From Prevotellaceae bacterium (lineage in GTDB: Bacteria; Bacteroidota; Bacteroidia; Bacteroidales; UBA932): a stretch of DNA of 44,293 nt. A model generated the notes under the pieces. The model saw only the letters and a list, made by a program, of their open reading frames with translations. It did not search any database and had not been told where the DNA came from. Positions 25,299-34,855 of this stretch are shown here, in pieces; position 1 is the first letter of the stretch; every line of letters begins with the position of its first letter. A program made the position numbers and the translations under genes. The stretch lies in NCBI GenBank assembly GCA_031266015.1, contig JAISBU010000071.1, positions 1 through 44,293 on the forward strand, written 5' to 3'.

Positions 25299-28200
25299 AT
25301 GAAAAAGATAATTTTTATAAGTAGCTTAATTTTATGGGCACTTCAAGGGATTTGCCAAGTAGTATCAACTGACAACCCGTGGATAGTGCGAAGCAAAGAC
25401 CAGTACAGCAACGGTGTATGGTCTTCACCGTGGAACTGCGTTGATGACTCCATTACCATTGAGTTTAACTCCTATTGGGACGCGGGAAATTGTGGCGATA
25501 ACTCACAAATGAAAGACTACGAGTGGGATTACGTTTACCTTCATGCAGGTGTGTGGGTTAATGGAAGTTCGGGTTGGTGGCAAGATGCTATTAATCCTAA
25601 AAACAAATTTCAGCAGCTATACATTTATCAAACTTCTGGCAACGCACACTTTGGCATTTACAGGATTAAATTCAAAATCAAGGATTTTTATAGTCTATCA
25701 GATGACGACTTAACCAAAACTACCGCTATTGAATTTTTGATTAAAAATGACAACCAAGATAAATGGCAAAAAACATGTGATGGCAATAACTTTTCTAAAA
25801 CCATTCATCAATTTTCAGCAGCATTTACACCGCTTGAAAAAAGTTCTTTCTACGTGGGTGAAAGCATCGGCTTAGAATTTTTGAGCAAAATAGACGGCAG
25901 CGCCAACGACGGCAACAGCCCCACTGTAAGCATCACGCAAAACGATAACACCTTGAGCGACATCACAGCTTCATCGGGAGCTTACACAAAAACAATAATA
26001 GCCTATCTATCAGGACATTACGTAGTAGTTGGACAATCAAAATCAGAAGGAGGCGCTATTCGTACAGACACAGTAAGGTTTAGTATTATAGACCCCCTTA
26101 TTACCCTCACCCGTGACAACGCCACCATTTACGAGCGCGACGGAGTAGCGGCTACCACCATTACCGCCAGCATTCCAGCAGCGATGAGTTCAGACATTAC
26201 CATTCCGCTAAATATTTTGGGAGCAGCCCTAACTACCGACTACACCAGCGCGGCAAGCATAACCATTGAAGCGGGACAAACTACAGGCACGGTAGCTATT
26301 ACCGCCGTAGATAACCATGCCAAAACCGGAGACAAGTCGCTCACTATCGCCGCCGGAAATATTACGGGAGGCGCCGTTACCTTTACCTGCTCAAGTGTTT
26401 TAAGCGTAACCATTGTAGACGCAGACGCCAGCTGCAAGCTTCCTGCAACACCGGTGGTACCCGCTACCTACGTGTGCAAAGGAGCTTCAGAGGCTACATT
26501 TACGGTGAGCAACAGCCACGCCAGCACCACCTACTCCCTTTGGGATGCGCAAAACGACGGCGACCCAATTATAGACATATATAATGCTGATAATAAGACA
26601 ATTAATAGAACATTCAACGCCCCTGCCACCTACTACCTGCAGGCCGATAGCGCAGCAGCGGCCGCGGGTTGCCAAAATTCGGCCCGTACGGAGGTATCCG
26701 TTATAGTTAAGCAAAAGCCCAACGACTTTACCTACAGCGTAACCGATGTTTCGCAGGCGGGTGGAAACAACGATGGCTCCATAACCTTAACCGCCGGACT
26801 AAACGGGCAAGCGCCTTTTACCTTAACGCTAACTCCCGGTGGGGCACAAGAAACCATTAACAACCTTGAAGGTACTGTTACATTCAACAACCTTGCCACA
26901 GAAATATACTCTGTAAAAATCTCAGGTGCAGATGGTTGTGGAGATACCACCATTTCCAATATCTCGGTGGCGCAATCGTCATGTACTACAACGCCCGCTA
27001 CTCCACAAATCAACGGCGGAGCGCAAAACATTTGCTATGGTACAGCCACCGCGCTTCAGGTTGCCAACGTGGAGGGAAACACCACCTACGCGCTTTACAA
27101 CTCGGTAAACGCAGAGGTTACAAGCAACAGCAGCGGTACGTTCAACATTCCCACAACACAGGCTGTGGGCAGCTACCATATTATTGCAAAAAATACAGCG
27201 TTGGAGTCAGGATGCCAAGAATCCACAGCAGCCGTGCTTACCATAAAGGTAACCCCGGGAGACGCAAGCGCGGAGGTAACGCAACAATCTTCGCCCTTAA
27301 CCAACCTTGGACAGATTACGGTAAATGTTGGTAGTCAGGGAGCAGCGCCATTCACTGTTAAGCTAATGCAGGAAGCAGACGAGAAAAGTTCTGCCGTAAT
27401 TGGCGAAACTGACAAATCGCATATTTTCCAAAACCTGGCGGCAGGAGCGTACAGCGTTACCGTTACGGGAAATAACAGCTGTGAGAAAACCATTGAAAAC
27501 CTGGTGGTAGAAAACTGTACCGCACCGGCAGCGCCCATTGCCACCGCAAGCAGCATTTGCAGCAATAGCAAAGCCACCATAGAGATTACTGACCCTGATG
27601 CATCTTTGATCTACACGCTGTATGATGCTGATATTCAAGGAAATATTGTACCGAGCGATTATGGCAATGGAGCTCTTACCACAAATAATAACATAAGCGG
27701 CAACGCTACGCTATACGTTATGGCAACAAAAAGCAGCAACCTGGAAGGCTGCCAAAATTCAGCCCGCACCCCTGTTGCCATAACGGTAGCAAGTTTAACT
27801 GTCACCCTTAGCCCGACAGCCAAAACCTGCGAAAGCAACTCGGGAACAATTACCGTAACCGTAGCGGGAACAGGAGGCATAGGCGGATCTTCATTTACCA
27901 ATTACAAAATACAGCTGAATAACGAACCGCCCGTAGAGCAACCATCGGGTTACACGTTTACCAACTTGGCGGCAGGCAGCTACACCGTGAAAGTAACCGA
28001 CAACAGCAAGGGTTGTACCGATAGCAAAAGCATTAACGTGACAGAGAATACTACACCCCCAACAATAACAGCTACGTCAACTGCCTCACAGCCGGAACAA
28101 AGCAACGGCAGCGTAGTGGTAAAAATCACGGCAGGCAGCGCGCCGTTTACCGTGAGCGTAGGCGGCAACACACAAAATGGTGTTGCGTTAGGCACAGAAG

Positions 28201-30407
28201 CCACCTTCTCCGGCTTAGCTCCCGACAGCTACACCGTACAAGCTACAGGGGCAAACGGTTGTAGCAGCACTACCACCGTAACGGTGGGAACCGATGCCAG
28301 CGCCGTATCCATTTCACCGTCATGGGCGGTGCATGAAGATAGCCTCGTGATTACGCTCAACACCGCAGGCACAGGGTTTACCGGCGCACTCCAAAGCTAC
28401 GACAACGATGACGTATACCTTTGGGCAGGCGTGGTATTGTCAGATAACTCCAGTAAGTATATTCCCGCTGAATGGGCACAAGTACCGCCCGCAAAGCTAA
28501 AGATGACCAAAACCGGCGCGCATACCTACCGTTTCTGCATCTCATCGCTCAAGATCTTCTATGATTTATCCGATGCGGAGCTGGCTTCTGTAGCAGGTTT
28601 AAAATACCTGTTCCGCTCAGGTGGAGACGGCAGCGGAAATGGTATTCTCGAAGGCAAGAACAACGGCAGCGACTACTGGGAAGACCTGCACTCCTTCCGC
28701 CTCAACGTATGGATTGACAATCAGGAAGACCGCAACGTAAACGATGTGTACCGCTACTACGTGGGCGAATCGGTAAACCTTAAGCTGGAAAAATTTGTGG
28801 ACGGAAACCCAAGCAACGAGAAAAAATATCCGGTTGATATTTTGCTAAACGATGCTGTAATCCACACCATTCCTGCATCGCAAACGTATAGCAACGGCGT
28901 ACACTCCACCACGTACGAGTTCAGCGCCGCAGTAGGCAGCGCAACGCTATGCGCTAAGGGCTACTCAACTGGCGGCGCAGTGGCAAGCACAGCGCAAAAT
29001 CATGCTTTGAAAGTGGTACCCCCCGTAGCCTCGCTATCGCTAAGCGCAAGCATAGTAGGAGCTTGCGACTCGGTTACCGTTACCGCTCGCATTCCAATAC
29101 CTGCCGTATCGGCCATTACCATTCCGCTACAGGTTACAGGCGGTACGCAGAGCGATGATTACACGATAAGTAACGCCGGTATCGTCATTGCAGCTGGCGA
29201 CACCACGGCAACCGCCATCATACGTATACCGTTGGGCAGCGCAGCAGCTTCGCTCAGCGTAAGCGCAGGCAACATAAACGGTCTGCCCGGCGTAACGTTC
29301 ACAAGCGGCAGCGCACTTACGCTCAACATCAGCAGAACGCTATCCGTTCAGCTGATGAATCCTACTGATAACGAAATATTTGCGTATGGCACAGCTATCG
29401 TTATAAATGCACATGCCGCTAACGCCGATACGCTCATTATTTACGTAGACAACGTAGAAAAGGACAGAACTCTCAACAACAGTCTGACCTACACGTTACA
29501 AAATGCAGCGGAAGGTTTACATACCATTCTTGCAGTGGCAGCTACCGCCGGTGGAGGCAGAGAGGAAGCCGAATGTAGCATTGAGGTAAGCGCCCCCGTT
29601 ACACCTGCACCTACAACGCCCACGATAAGCATTTTACAGCCGCAGAACGGCAGCGTTTTCCAATCCGGAAGCAACATTACCATTACGGCGCAGGCCACCA
29701 ACGCCGATACGCTCATTCTATACGTAAATAATGTAGTAGCACAACGAGAGCTCAGCCTGAACCTGACCTACGTTATGCAAGCTACCGCTGCTGGTACGTA
29801 CAACATTGAGGCAGTAGCACGAACGGCTACAGGTAACCAAGCGCAAGCAGCGGTGAATATTACCGTAAACGGCGCCGTGGTGGATAATCCGGCTCCCGTT
29901 GCCGCCATACTGCACCCCGCGCATAACTCCGGCTATACGGAAAAAGGAAGCGCAACGTTCATAGTCAGCTTAACCAACGCTGATTCTGCCGTGCTGAAGT
30001 TCAACGGAGCTGTAGTGCACCGGGTTGGCCAAACAGACGGATTCTCCTACACCATAACCAACCTCACCGCAGGTACGCACACCATAGCGGCAGAAGCTAT
30101 ACGCAAGGATGGACAGCGGCACGCAGCCCAAATCAGCATAGCGGTGAGTCGGAGCACATCTGCAGGAAAAGATGAAGGCAGAACCGCGCTGCTGGTCTAC
30201 CCCAATCCCGCAAAGGATAAGGTGTACATCAGCAGCGAGGTAGAAGATGCCAACGCTACTATTGACATATACACCAGCGACGGCGTGCTGATAAAGCAGA
30301 GCAGCGCCTCAGCATTCAGCAGCGGCATAACGCTACCGCAAGGCGTTTACTTTATCAGGTTAAATGCAAAAAATGTCAAGCAAGCGCAGAAGCTGGTGGT
30401 CAAGTAA
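25299..30407 (+). CDS. Giant multi-domain T9SS surface protein, candidate starch-binding scaffold
   Basis: 1702 residues with no catalytic domain that I can recognise. Order seen: signal peptide 1-19; module A1 (about 20-175), the same kind as the N-terminal module of both large amylases (VYLHAGVW, DFYSLSDDDL), with an Ig-like tail to 265; a Calx-beta-like domain (about 266-376; ATIYERDGVAATTITASIPA); five Ig/SprB-like repeats (about 380-1000) with paired Cys and NLAAGSYTVKVT-type endings; a second module A2 (about 1003-1145; VYLWAGVV, IFYDLSDAEL) with Ig-like tail to 1240; a second Calx-beta-like domain (to 1345); three Ig-like domains with NAD(T/S)L-type cores (to 1620); T9SS sorting domain (1625-1702; LLVYPNPAKDKVYI). 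The first about 550 bases are visibly more AT-rich than the rest. A role in holding starch for the amylases is inferred from shared modules and operon position. Confidence 0.85.
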   Translation: MKKIIFISSLILWALQGICQVVSTDNPWIVRSKDQYSNGVWSSPWNCVDDSITIEFNSYWDAGNCGDNSQMKDYEWDYVYLHAGVWVNGSSGWWQDAINPKNKFQQLYIYQTSGNAHFGIYRIKFKIKDFYSLSDDDLTKTTAIEFLIKNDNQDKWQKTCDGNNFSKTIHQFSAAFTPLEKSSFYVGESIGLEFLSKIDGSANDGNSPTVSITQNDNTLSDITASSGAYTKTIIAYLSGHYVVVGQSKSEGGAIRTDTVRFSIIDPLITLTRDNATIYERDGVAATTITASIPAAMSSDITIPLNILGAALTTDYTSAASITIEAGQTTGTVAITAVDNHAKTGDKSLTIAAGNITGGAVTFTCSSVLSVTIVDADASCKLPATPVVPATYVCKGASEATFTVSNSHASTTYSLWDAQNDGDPIIDIYNADNKTINRTFNAPATYYLQADSAAAAAGCQNSARTEVSVIVKQKPNDFTYSVTDVSQAGGNNDGSITLTAGLNGQAPFTLTLTPGGAQETINNLEGTVTFNNLATEIYSVKISGADGCGDTTISNISVAQSSCTTTPATPQINGGAQNICYGTATALQVANVEGNTTYALYNSVNAEVTSNSSGTFNIPTTQAVGSYHIIAKNTALESGCQESTAAVLTIKVTPGDASAEVTQQSSPLTNLGQITVNVGSQGAAPFTVKLMQEADEKSSAVIGETDKSHIFQNLAAGAYSVTVTGNNSCEKTIENLVVENCTAPAAPIATASSICSNSKATIEITDPDASLIYTLYDADIQGNIVPSDYGNGALTTNNNISGNATLYVMATKSSNLEGCQNSARTPVAITVASLTVTLSPTAKTCESNSGTITVTVAGTGGIGGSSFTNYKIQLNNEPPVEQPSGYTFTNLAAGSYTVKVTDNSKGCTDSKSINVTENTTPPTITATSTASQPEQSNGSVVVKITAGSAPFTVSVGGNTQNGVALGTEATFSGLAPDSYTVQATGANGCSSTTTVTVGTDASAVSISPSWAVHEDSLVITLNTAGTGFTGALQSYDNDDVYLWAGVVLSDNSSKYIPAEWAQVPPAKLKMTKTGAHTYRFCISSLKIFYDLSDAELASVAGLKYLFRSGGDGSGNGILEGKNNGSDYWEDLHSFRLNVWIDNQEDRNVNDVYRYYVGESVNLKLEKFVDGNPSNEKKYPVDILLNDAVIHTIPASQTYSNGVHSTTYEFSAAVGSATLCAKGYSTGGAVASTAQNHALKVVPPVASLSLSASIVGACDSVTVTARIPIPAVSAITIPLQVTGGTQSDDYTISNAGIVIAAGDTTATAIIRIPLGSAAASLSVSAGNINGLPGVTFTSGSALTLNISRTLSVQLMNPTDNEIFAYGTAIVINAHAANADTLIIYVDNVEKDRTLNNSLTYTLQNAAEGLHTILAVAATAGGGREEAECSIEVSAPVTPAPTTPTISILQPQNGSVFQSGSNITITAQATNADTLILYVNNVVAQRELSLNLTYVMQATAAGTYNIEAVARTATGNQAQAAVNITVNGAVVDNPAPVAAILHPAHNSGYTEKGSATFIVSLTNADSAVLKFNGAVVHRVGQTDGFSYTITNLTAGTHTIAAEAIRKDGQRHAAQISIAVSRSTSAGKDEGRTALLVYPNPAKDKVYISSEVEDANATIDIYTSDGVLIKQSSASAFSSGITLPQGVYFIRLNAKNVKQAQKLVVK

Positions 30408-30420
30408 CCCAGCTGCCAAT

Positions 30421-30456
30421 AAAAAAACTCCGAACGACATTGTCCGGAGTTTTTTG
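30421..30456. terminator. Bidirectional terminator
   Basis: AAAAAAACTCCG and CGGAGTTTTTTG arms around a 12-base loop, with A and T runs on both sides. It serves the giant gene and also lies just past the stop of the convergent acetyltransferase gene. Confidence 0.85.
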
Positions 30457-30479
30457 TTCCTGCCAAATCAACCTTCTAC

Positions 30480-31040
30480 TTAATTACGGTTGTTTATCAG
30501 CTGCATCAGATACTCATCGCTCCAGCCTGCAGGCGTTTTACTCCACTCTCTTTTTATACCTGCCACTTCAAAGTTGAGCTTCTTAAAAAGGCGGAAGCTG
30601 CCCTCGTTGTCCACCGCAACGTTGCAGTAAAGCTGATGCAGCTCAAGCATTTCAAACGCATACTCAATAAGCAAGTCCAGCGCCAGCTTGGCGTATCCTT
30701 TCTGCCGGTAGCTCTGGTCGTATATCAAAATGCCTACGCCCGCCCGTCGGTGACGGGGGCTATAATCAAACAAATCTACCGCACCAATCGGCACCATTAC
30801 ATCGTCATCCGTACGGGCGTCTACCATCAAGCGCAGCTGCTTTGCCTCAAAAAGATCCATTCTTGAAGTTTCGATATACTGCCCAAGGGTAAACCTGGAA
30901 AATGGCGTTAACGTATCGCTCACCCCCCAGATTTCCGTAGCGTTTTCCCACTCGTACAGCAGCTCCAAATCCGAAGGCTCTACGGCGCGCAGCTTGATAT
31001 GTTCGCTTTCCAGCATTTCAGGTTTCAATTCGTAATTCAT
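30480..31040 (-). CDS. GNAT-family N-acetyltransferase (RimJ/SpeG-like)
   Basis: 186 residues. The acetyl-CoA-binding core is recognisable: GVGILIYDQSYRQKGYAKLA (about 115-135; the RxxGYA loop), then LELHQLYCNVAVDNEGSFRL and FKKLNFEVAGIKR. The layout resembles the RimJ/RimL/SpeG branch, which acetylate protein N-termini or polyamines; the substrate cannot be told. The first eight codons (MNYELKPE) lie in an AT-rich arm of the dispersed repeat, and conserved sequence starts at MLESEHIKLRAVEPSD, so Met9 (31016) is an alternative start. Convergent with the giant starch gene and isolated from the next gene by 372 bases of repeats. Confidence 0.88.
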   Translation of the reverse strand: MNYELKPEMLESEHIKLRAVEPSDLELLYEWENATEIWGVSDTLTPFSRFTLGQYIETSRMDLFEAKQLRLMVDARTDDDVMVPIGAVDLFDYSPRHRRAGVGILIYDQSYRQKGYAKLALDLLIEYAFEMLELHQLYCNVAVDNEGSFRLFKKLNFEVAGIKREWSKTPAGWSDEYLMQLINNRN

Positions 31041-31412
31041 AATTTGACCGGTGCGGAGGCGGTGTCACACTGAGCCTGTCGAAGCATCCCATGTCCCCAA
31101 CCACGTTATTGCGGGGGACGACAAACTCCTCCACGCGCCCGCTCGTGCCTCGCGGGCTTGGTCGGAATGACGCCGCCGCCGCCCAACTCCTTTTCTCTCA
31201 TCGCCGCCTCGTCATTTCGACCGGAGCGAAGCGGAGTGGAAGAACCTCGTAATTCACCACTCGTAGTTAAAATGCTGAATTTTAAGTGGTTATCCAATGT
31301 AAGGCTAACCCGGTGTCCGGTCTAAGGCTGACCCGCCAGCGGCCTGAGATCATTGACGGTAGCGGTAAATTCGGACTTCCGGCTTCCAAATTATGAATTA
31401 TCGGCTATAGCA
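31041..31412. repeat. Composite intergenic repeat region
   Basis: 372 bases with no gene. Blocks: GACCGGTGCGG, CACTGAGCCTGTCGAAGCAT (31065-31084), CTCCTCCACGCGCCCGCTCG, GCTTGGTCGGAATGACGCCG, GTCATTTCGACCGGAGCGAA (31212-31231), then an AT-rich arm and a unique stretch with two similar GGTCTAAGGCTGACC / AATGTAAGGCTAACC segments near 31297-31333. Confidence 0.7.
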
Positions 31413-33515
31413 TTACTTTTTATCCAGCCCACGGCGCACCAGCAGTGGGGTTATGCCGGGCGCTGCGCCTCTAAAGCGCTTGTAAAGCGCCATCGGATCT
31501 TCGGTGCCGCCACGCTCCAGGATACACTTACGGTATGCCCTTGCGACGGAGGGGTTGAAGATGTCTCCGGTTTTCTTAAAGGCATCGAAGGCGTCGGCAT
31601 CCAGCACCTCTGCCCAGATGTAGCTGTAGTAGCCGGCTGAATATTCATTTGAGAATATGTGGTTGAAGTACGTGCTGCGGTAGCGAGGCAGGATTTCAGG
31701 AATCAAGCCCAGCTTATCCATAGCGCTCTTCTCAAACAAGGGGACATCTACCTTAGCTGTAGTTTTCAACGTGTGATAATCCATATCCAACCACGAGGCG
31801 GCAAGGTACTCTACCGTTGCAAAACCCTGTCCATACTTCGAAGCACGAGTAATCTTACCTACCAGCTCTGCCGGGATAGCCTCGCCTGTTTGGTAGTGCC
31901 TGGCATAGAGCTTCAAGAGATCCGGCTCCATGCACCAGTTTTCCAGAACCTGGGAAGGCAGCTCCACAAAGTCACGCGCTACGTTGGTCCCCGCCAAACT
32001 TTTGTAGGTGCAGCTGGACAACATGCTGTGCATACCATGCCCAAACTCATGGAAGAAGGTTTCCACCTCATCCGGCGTCAGCAGCGAAGGAGTATCGCCC
32101 GCTGGCTTGGTAAAGTTGCAAACAAGCGATACAATCGGGGTTACACGCTTTCCATTTTCGGTATGCTGCTCACGAAAGTTCGTCATCCATGCGCCGGAGC
32201 GCTTTCCGGGACGGGGGAAGAAGTCCATGTAAATCAACCCCAGAAACTCGCCGTCGCTATCCTTTGCCGCGTAGCAAACCACATCTTCCTGGTACACGGG
32301 AACGTCTACCGGAAAGAATTGAAGGCCAAAAAGCTTATCCATCAGGATAAAAATTCCCTCCCGCACATTTTCCAACCTAAAGTACGGACGTAGCTGCTCA
32401 TCGTCCAGGGCGTAGCTCTGCCGCTTGATTTTTTCAGCATAGTAGCGCCAGTCGGCTGCCTCAAGGGCAAAGCCGCCCCGCTCGCTATTGATCATGGCCT
32501 GCTGCTCACGAGCCTCCTGCCTGGCCTTGGCTATGGCAGGCGCCCACAACTTTTGAAGCATTTCGTAAACGGGCTTGGCATCCTTTGCCATAGTTTTCTC
32601 CAGAGCGTAAGCGGCATAAGTTTCAAAGCCCAGCAAATTTGCCTTTTCTACCCGCAAGCTGACAATTTCCTCAATGACCGCCTTATTGTCATTTGCATTA
32701 CCGTTATCGGCACGATTGGCGTAAGCATTCAGCATCTTTTTGCGCAGCTCACGGTTTGCAGCGTACTGCAAAAACGGCATTACGCTTGGATTTTTCAACG
32801 TAAACACCCACTTGCCATCCTCGCCTGCGGCCTGAGCGTCTGCGGCGGCGGCCGCTATAAGCGACTGCGGGAGCCCTGCCAAATCGGCCTCGTTATCCAC
32901 CACCAGCGTAAAGCCGTTGGTTTCGGCAAGGGTATTTTGTGCAAACTTCAAGGTCAGCAACGACAACTTTTCATTTACCTCACGCAGCTTGGCCTTTTGC
33001 TCAGCGTTAAGGTTAGCGCCGCCACGCACAAACTTCCCGTAGGTTTCCTCCAGCAACTTCTTTTGCTCCACTCCCAGGTTCAACGTAGCCCGCTGCTCGT
33101 ATACGGTTTTGATTTTTGCGAATAGCTGCGCGTTTAGCAAAATATCATCCGAATGCTTCGAAAGAATAGGAGCAACCGTCTCGGCTATCTTATCCATTTC
33201 ACCGTTACTCTCTGCCTCATACAGGTTGAAGAATACCGAACCAACCCGATCCAGCAGCTTGCCGCTTAACTCCATAGCCACAACTACGTTGTCAAACGCA
33301 GGAGCGGCCGTATTCTTTACGATATTGTCAATCTCCTCAGCCTGCTGCCTCACGCCTTCCTTAAAAGCAGGCAGGTAGTGAGCGGTTTTTATCTCGTCAA
33401 ACGGAGGTACTTCGTACGGCGTATTGTACTTGCCATAGAAAGGGTTATTCTGCATAAAGGTGCACGACGATGCCATAAGCGCAAAACCTAAAATTAATGT
33501 TGATGTTTTTTTCAT
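31413..33515 (-). CDS. M3-family metallopeptidase (peptidyl-dipeptidase Dcp type), lipoprotein
   Basis: 700 residues, typical for the Dcp/oligopeptidase A family. The zinc motif HEFGH is at residues 489-493 in VETFFHEFGHGMHSML. Other family blocks are GEFLGLIYMDFFPRPGKRSG and EVLDADAFDAFKKTGD near the C-terminus. The N-terminus has a lipoprotein signal (LMASSC, Cys18), so it is probably tethered in the envelope, where it would trim peptides by removing C-terminal dipeptides. A TAAATTTG box on the minus strand at 33535-33542 probably drives it. The long overlapping open frame on the other strand (31659-32393) is a shadow. Confidence 0.92.
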   Translation of the reverse strand: MKKTSTLILGFALMASSCTFMQNNPFYGKYNTPYEVPPFDEIKTAHYLPAFKEGVRQQAEEIDNIVKNTAAPAFDNVVVAMELSGKLLDRVGSVFFNLYEAESNGEMDKIAETVAPILSKHSDDILLNAQLFAKIKTVYEQRATLNLGVEQKKLLEETYGKFVRGGANLNAEQKAKLREVNEKLSLLTLKFAQNTLAETNGFTLVVDNEADLAGLPQSLIAAAAADAQAAGEDGKWVFTLKNPSVMPFLQYAANRELRKKMLNAYANRADNGNANDNKAVIEEIVSLRVEKANLLGFETYAAYALEKTMAKDAKPVYEMLQKLWAPAIAKARQEAREQQAMINSERGGFALEAADWRYYAEKIKRQSYALDDEQLRPYFRLENVREGIFILMDKLFGLQFFPVDVPVYQEDVVCYAAKDSDGEFLGLIYMDFFPRPGKRSGAWMTNFREQHTENGKRVTPIVSLVCNFTKPAGDTPSLLTPDEVETFFHEFGHGMHSMLSSCTYKSLAGTNVARDFVELPSQVLENWCMEPDLLKLYARHYQTGEAIPAELVGKITRASKYGQGFATVEYLAASWLDMDYHTLKTTAKVDVPLFEKSAMDKLGLIPEILPRYRSTYFNHIFSNEYSAGYYSYIWAEVLDADAFDAFKKTGDIFNPSVARAYRKCILERGGTEDPMALYKRFRGAAPGITPLLVRRGLDKK

Positions 33516-33534
33516 GATTATATATTATACTTTT

Positions 33535-33542
33535 CAAATTTA
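33535..33542 (-). promoter_or_regulatory. Probable promoter -7 box of the M3 peptidase gene
   Basis: TAAATTTG on the minus strand, exact match to TAnnTTTG, 19 bases before the start codon. The same TAAATTTGAAAAG string is found before the AI-2E permease gene (34682-34694). Confidence 0.45.
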
Positions 33543-33581
33543 CGACGCTCGCCTTCTGTCATGCCGGACATAGCATATTTG

Positions 33582-34679
33582 CTACATCCTCTCCGTAAGC
33601 TTCTGCACTACCCGCAAATTATTAAGGAATTCTTTAGCGAACACGCGCAAAATAGTATACGTAGGAATAGCCACCAGCATACCTATAATGCCCGCTACGC
33701 TACCTGCGGTAAGAATGACCAAAAAGATTTCAAGCGGATGCGCCTTGATGCTGTTCGAGTAAATATACGGCTGTAAAAATGCAGCGTCAATAACCTGCGT
33801 AGCCAAAAATACGCACAGCATTTTTATGGCCAGCGGAGCAAACTCCGCACCTGCCCCCATAGAGGACATCAAGCCCATAAGCAATCCCAGGCAGCATGCA
33901 ACCAACGGGCCTACGTACGGAACCACGTTAAGCACGCCGGCGATAAGGCCAATCAGCATGGCCAGCTTTATAGGTAAGCCGACTATCAAAGACAAGCCCA
34001 GCGTGAGTATGGTAAGAATGCACAGCATATCCGAAAAAATACCCACAAAATAGCGAACCAGCAGCTGGTTTACAGACTTCAACGCACGCGTAATATTCTC
34101 CTCATAGCGCTGTGGTACCAGCAGCACCACAAAGCTGAAAAACAAGCCATCTTCCTTCAAAAAGAAGAACGTAATAAACGTAACGGCAAACAACGCCACC
34201 GCCAAGCTTTTTACAATACTTGCCAGTGAGCCAAAGATTTCCGTGATATGAGACACGTTGAACACCTTCTCCAGCTCCTGATGAAACGAAGCGCTAAGGG
34301 AAAAGTTAGGATCCGAAGTAATATTCTTTCTGGCAAAAGCATCCAGCTTAGCCAAGGGCTCATTAAAAACCGCGGCGATTCGGTCTGTACCGATATTGCC
34401 CATCTCATCCAGCTGGCCGATGATAAGCGGAATAAAGAAGTAAAAAAACAGGATAAACACCCCCCAAATAGCGGCTACAGCAATGGCAGCACAAAGCGCA
34501 CGAGGCAAATGATTATTCTTGAGGCGAATCTTTGAAAGCCCGTGCATTATCGGCTTACCCAAGAACGACAGCACCACGGCAGACAACACGTACCCCACAA
34601 TATTCTGAAAGTACCACAGCAGGAATAAGACTCCGGCGGTAACCGCCGCCACTACAATATACCGAGTGAACTTGTTCAT
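33582..34679 (-). CDS. AI-2E family transporter (PF01594 type permease)
   Basis: 365 residues with seven or eight predicted membrane helices. Two lie at the N-terminus (about 8-45), one at about 60-90, then a polar segment (about 95-150) and a helical bundle from 155 to 355. The family-type region GLIAGVLNVVPYVGPLVACC is present. Members export autoinducer-2, or act as Na+/H+ antiporters or general permeases; the name is historical and the substrate is open. Its start codon is only 8 bases after a TAAATTTG box, which would make a nearly leaderless transcript or means it is read from further upstream. It lies between psd and the M3 peptidase, all in one direction. Confidence 0.88.
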   Translation of the reverse strand: MNKFTRYIVVAAVTAGVLFLLWYFQNIVGYVLSAVVLSFLGKPIMHGLSKIRLKNNHLPRALCAAIAVAAIWGVFILFFYFFIPLIIGQLDEMGNIGTDRIAAVFNEPLAKLDAFARKNITSDPNFSLSASFHQELEKVFNVSHITEIFGSLASIVKSLAVALFAVTFITFFFLKEDGLFFSFVVLLVPQRYEENITRALKSVNQLLVRYFVGIFSDMLCILTILTLGLSLIVGLPIKLAMLIGLIAGVLNVVPYVGPLVACCLGLLMGLMSSMGAGAEFAPLAIKMLCVFLATQVIDAAFLQPYIYSNSIKAHPLEIFLVILTAGSVAGIIGMLVAIPTYTILRVFAKEFLNNLRVVQKLTERM

Positions 34680-34855
34680 ATCTTTTCAAATTTAAGCATC
34701 AGGGTTAAACATGTCCGCTCCTCGTTGTTATTGTAAAATCCTCATAACTAACAATTTAGGTGCTTATACGGCGTTACTGGCGCTTTAGTGCGGTTACACT
34801 ATTAAACAGGTAGTGAATTCGCCGGCTTTTACAGCCATAACGCCTTGTACCCCCG

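Noticed and set aside
31659..32393. A 244-codon plus-strand open frame
   Set aside because: Fully antisense to the well-supported M3 peptidase and without recognisable protein features; a shadow frame.
34680..34855. Possible pssA remnant between psd and the AI-2E permease
   Set aside because: No membrane-helix-rich frame or CDP-alcohol phosphotransferase motif could be read in these 176 bases.
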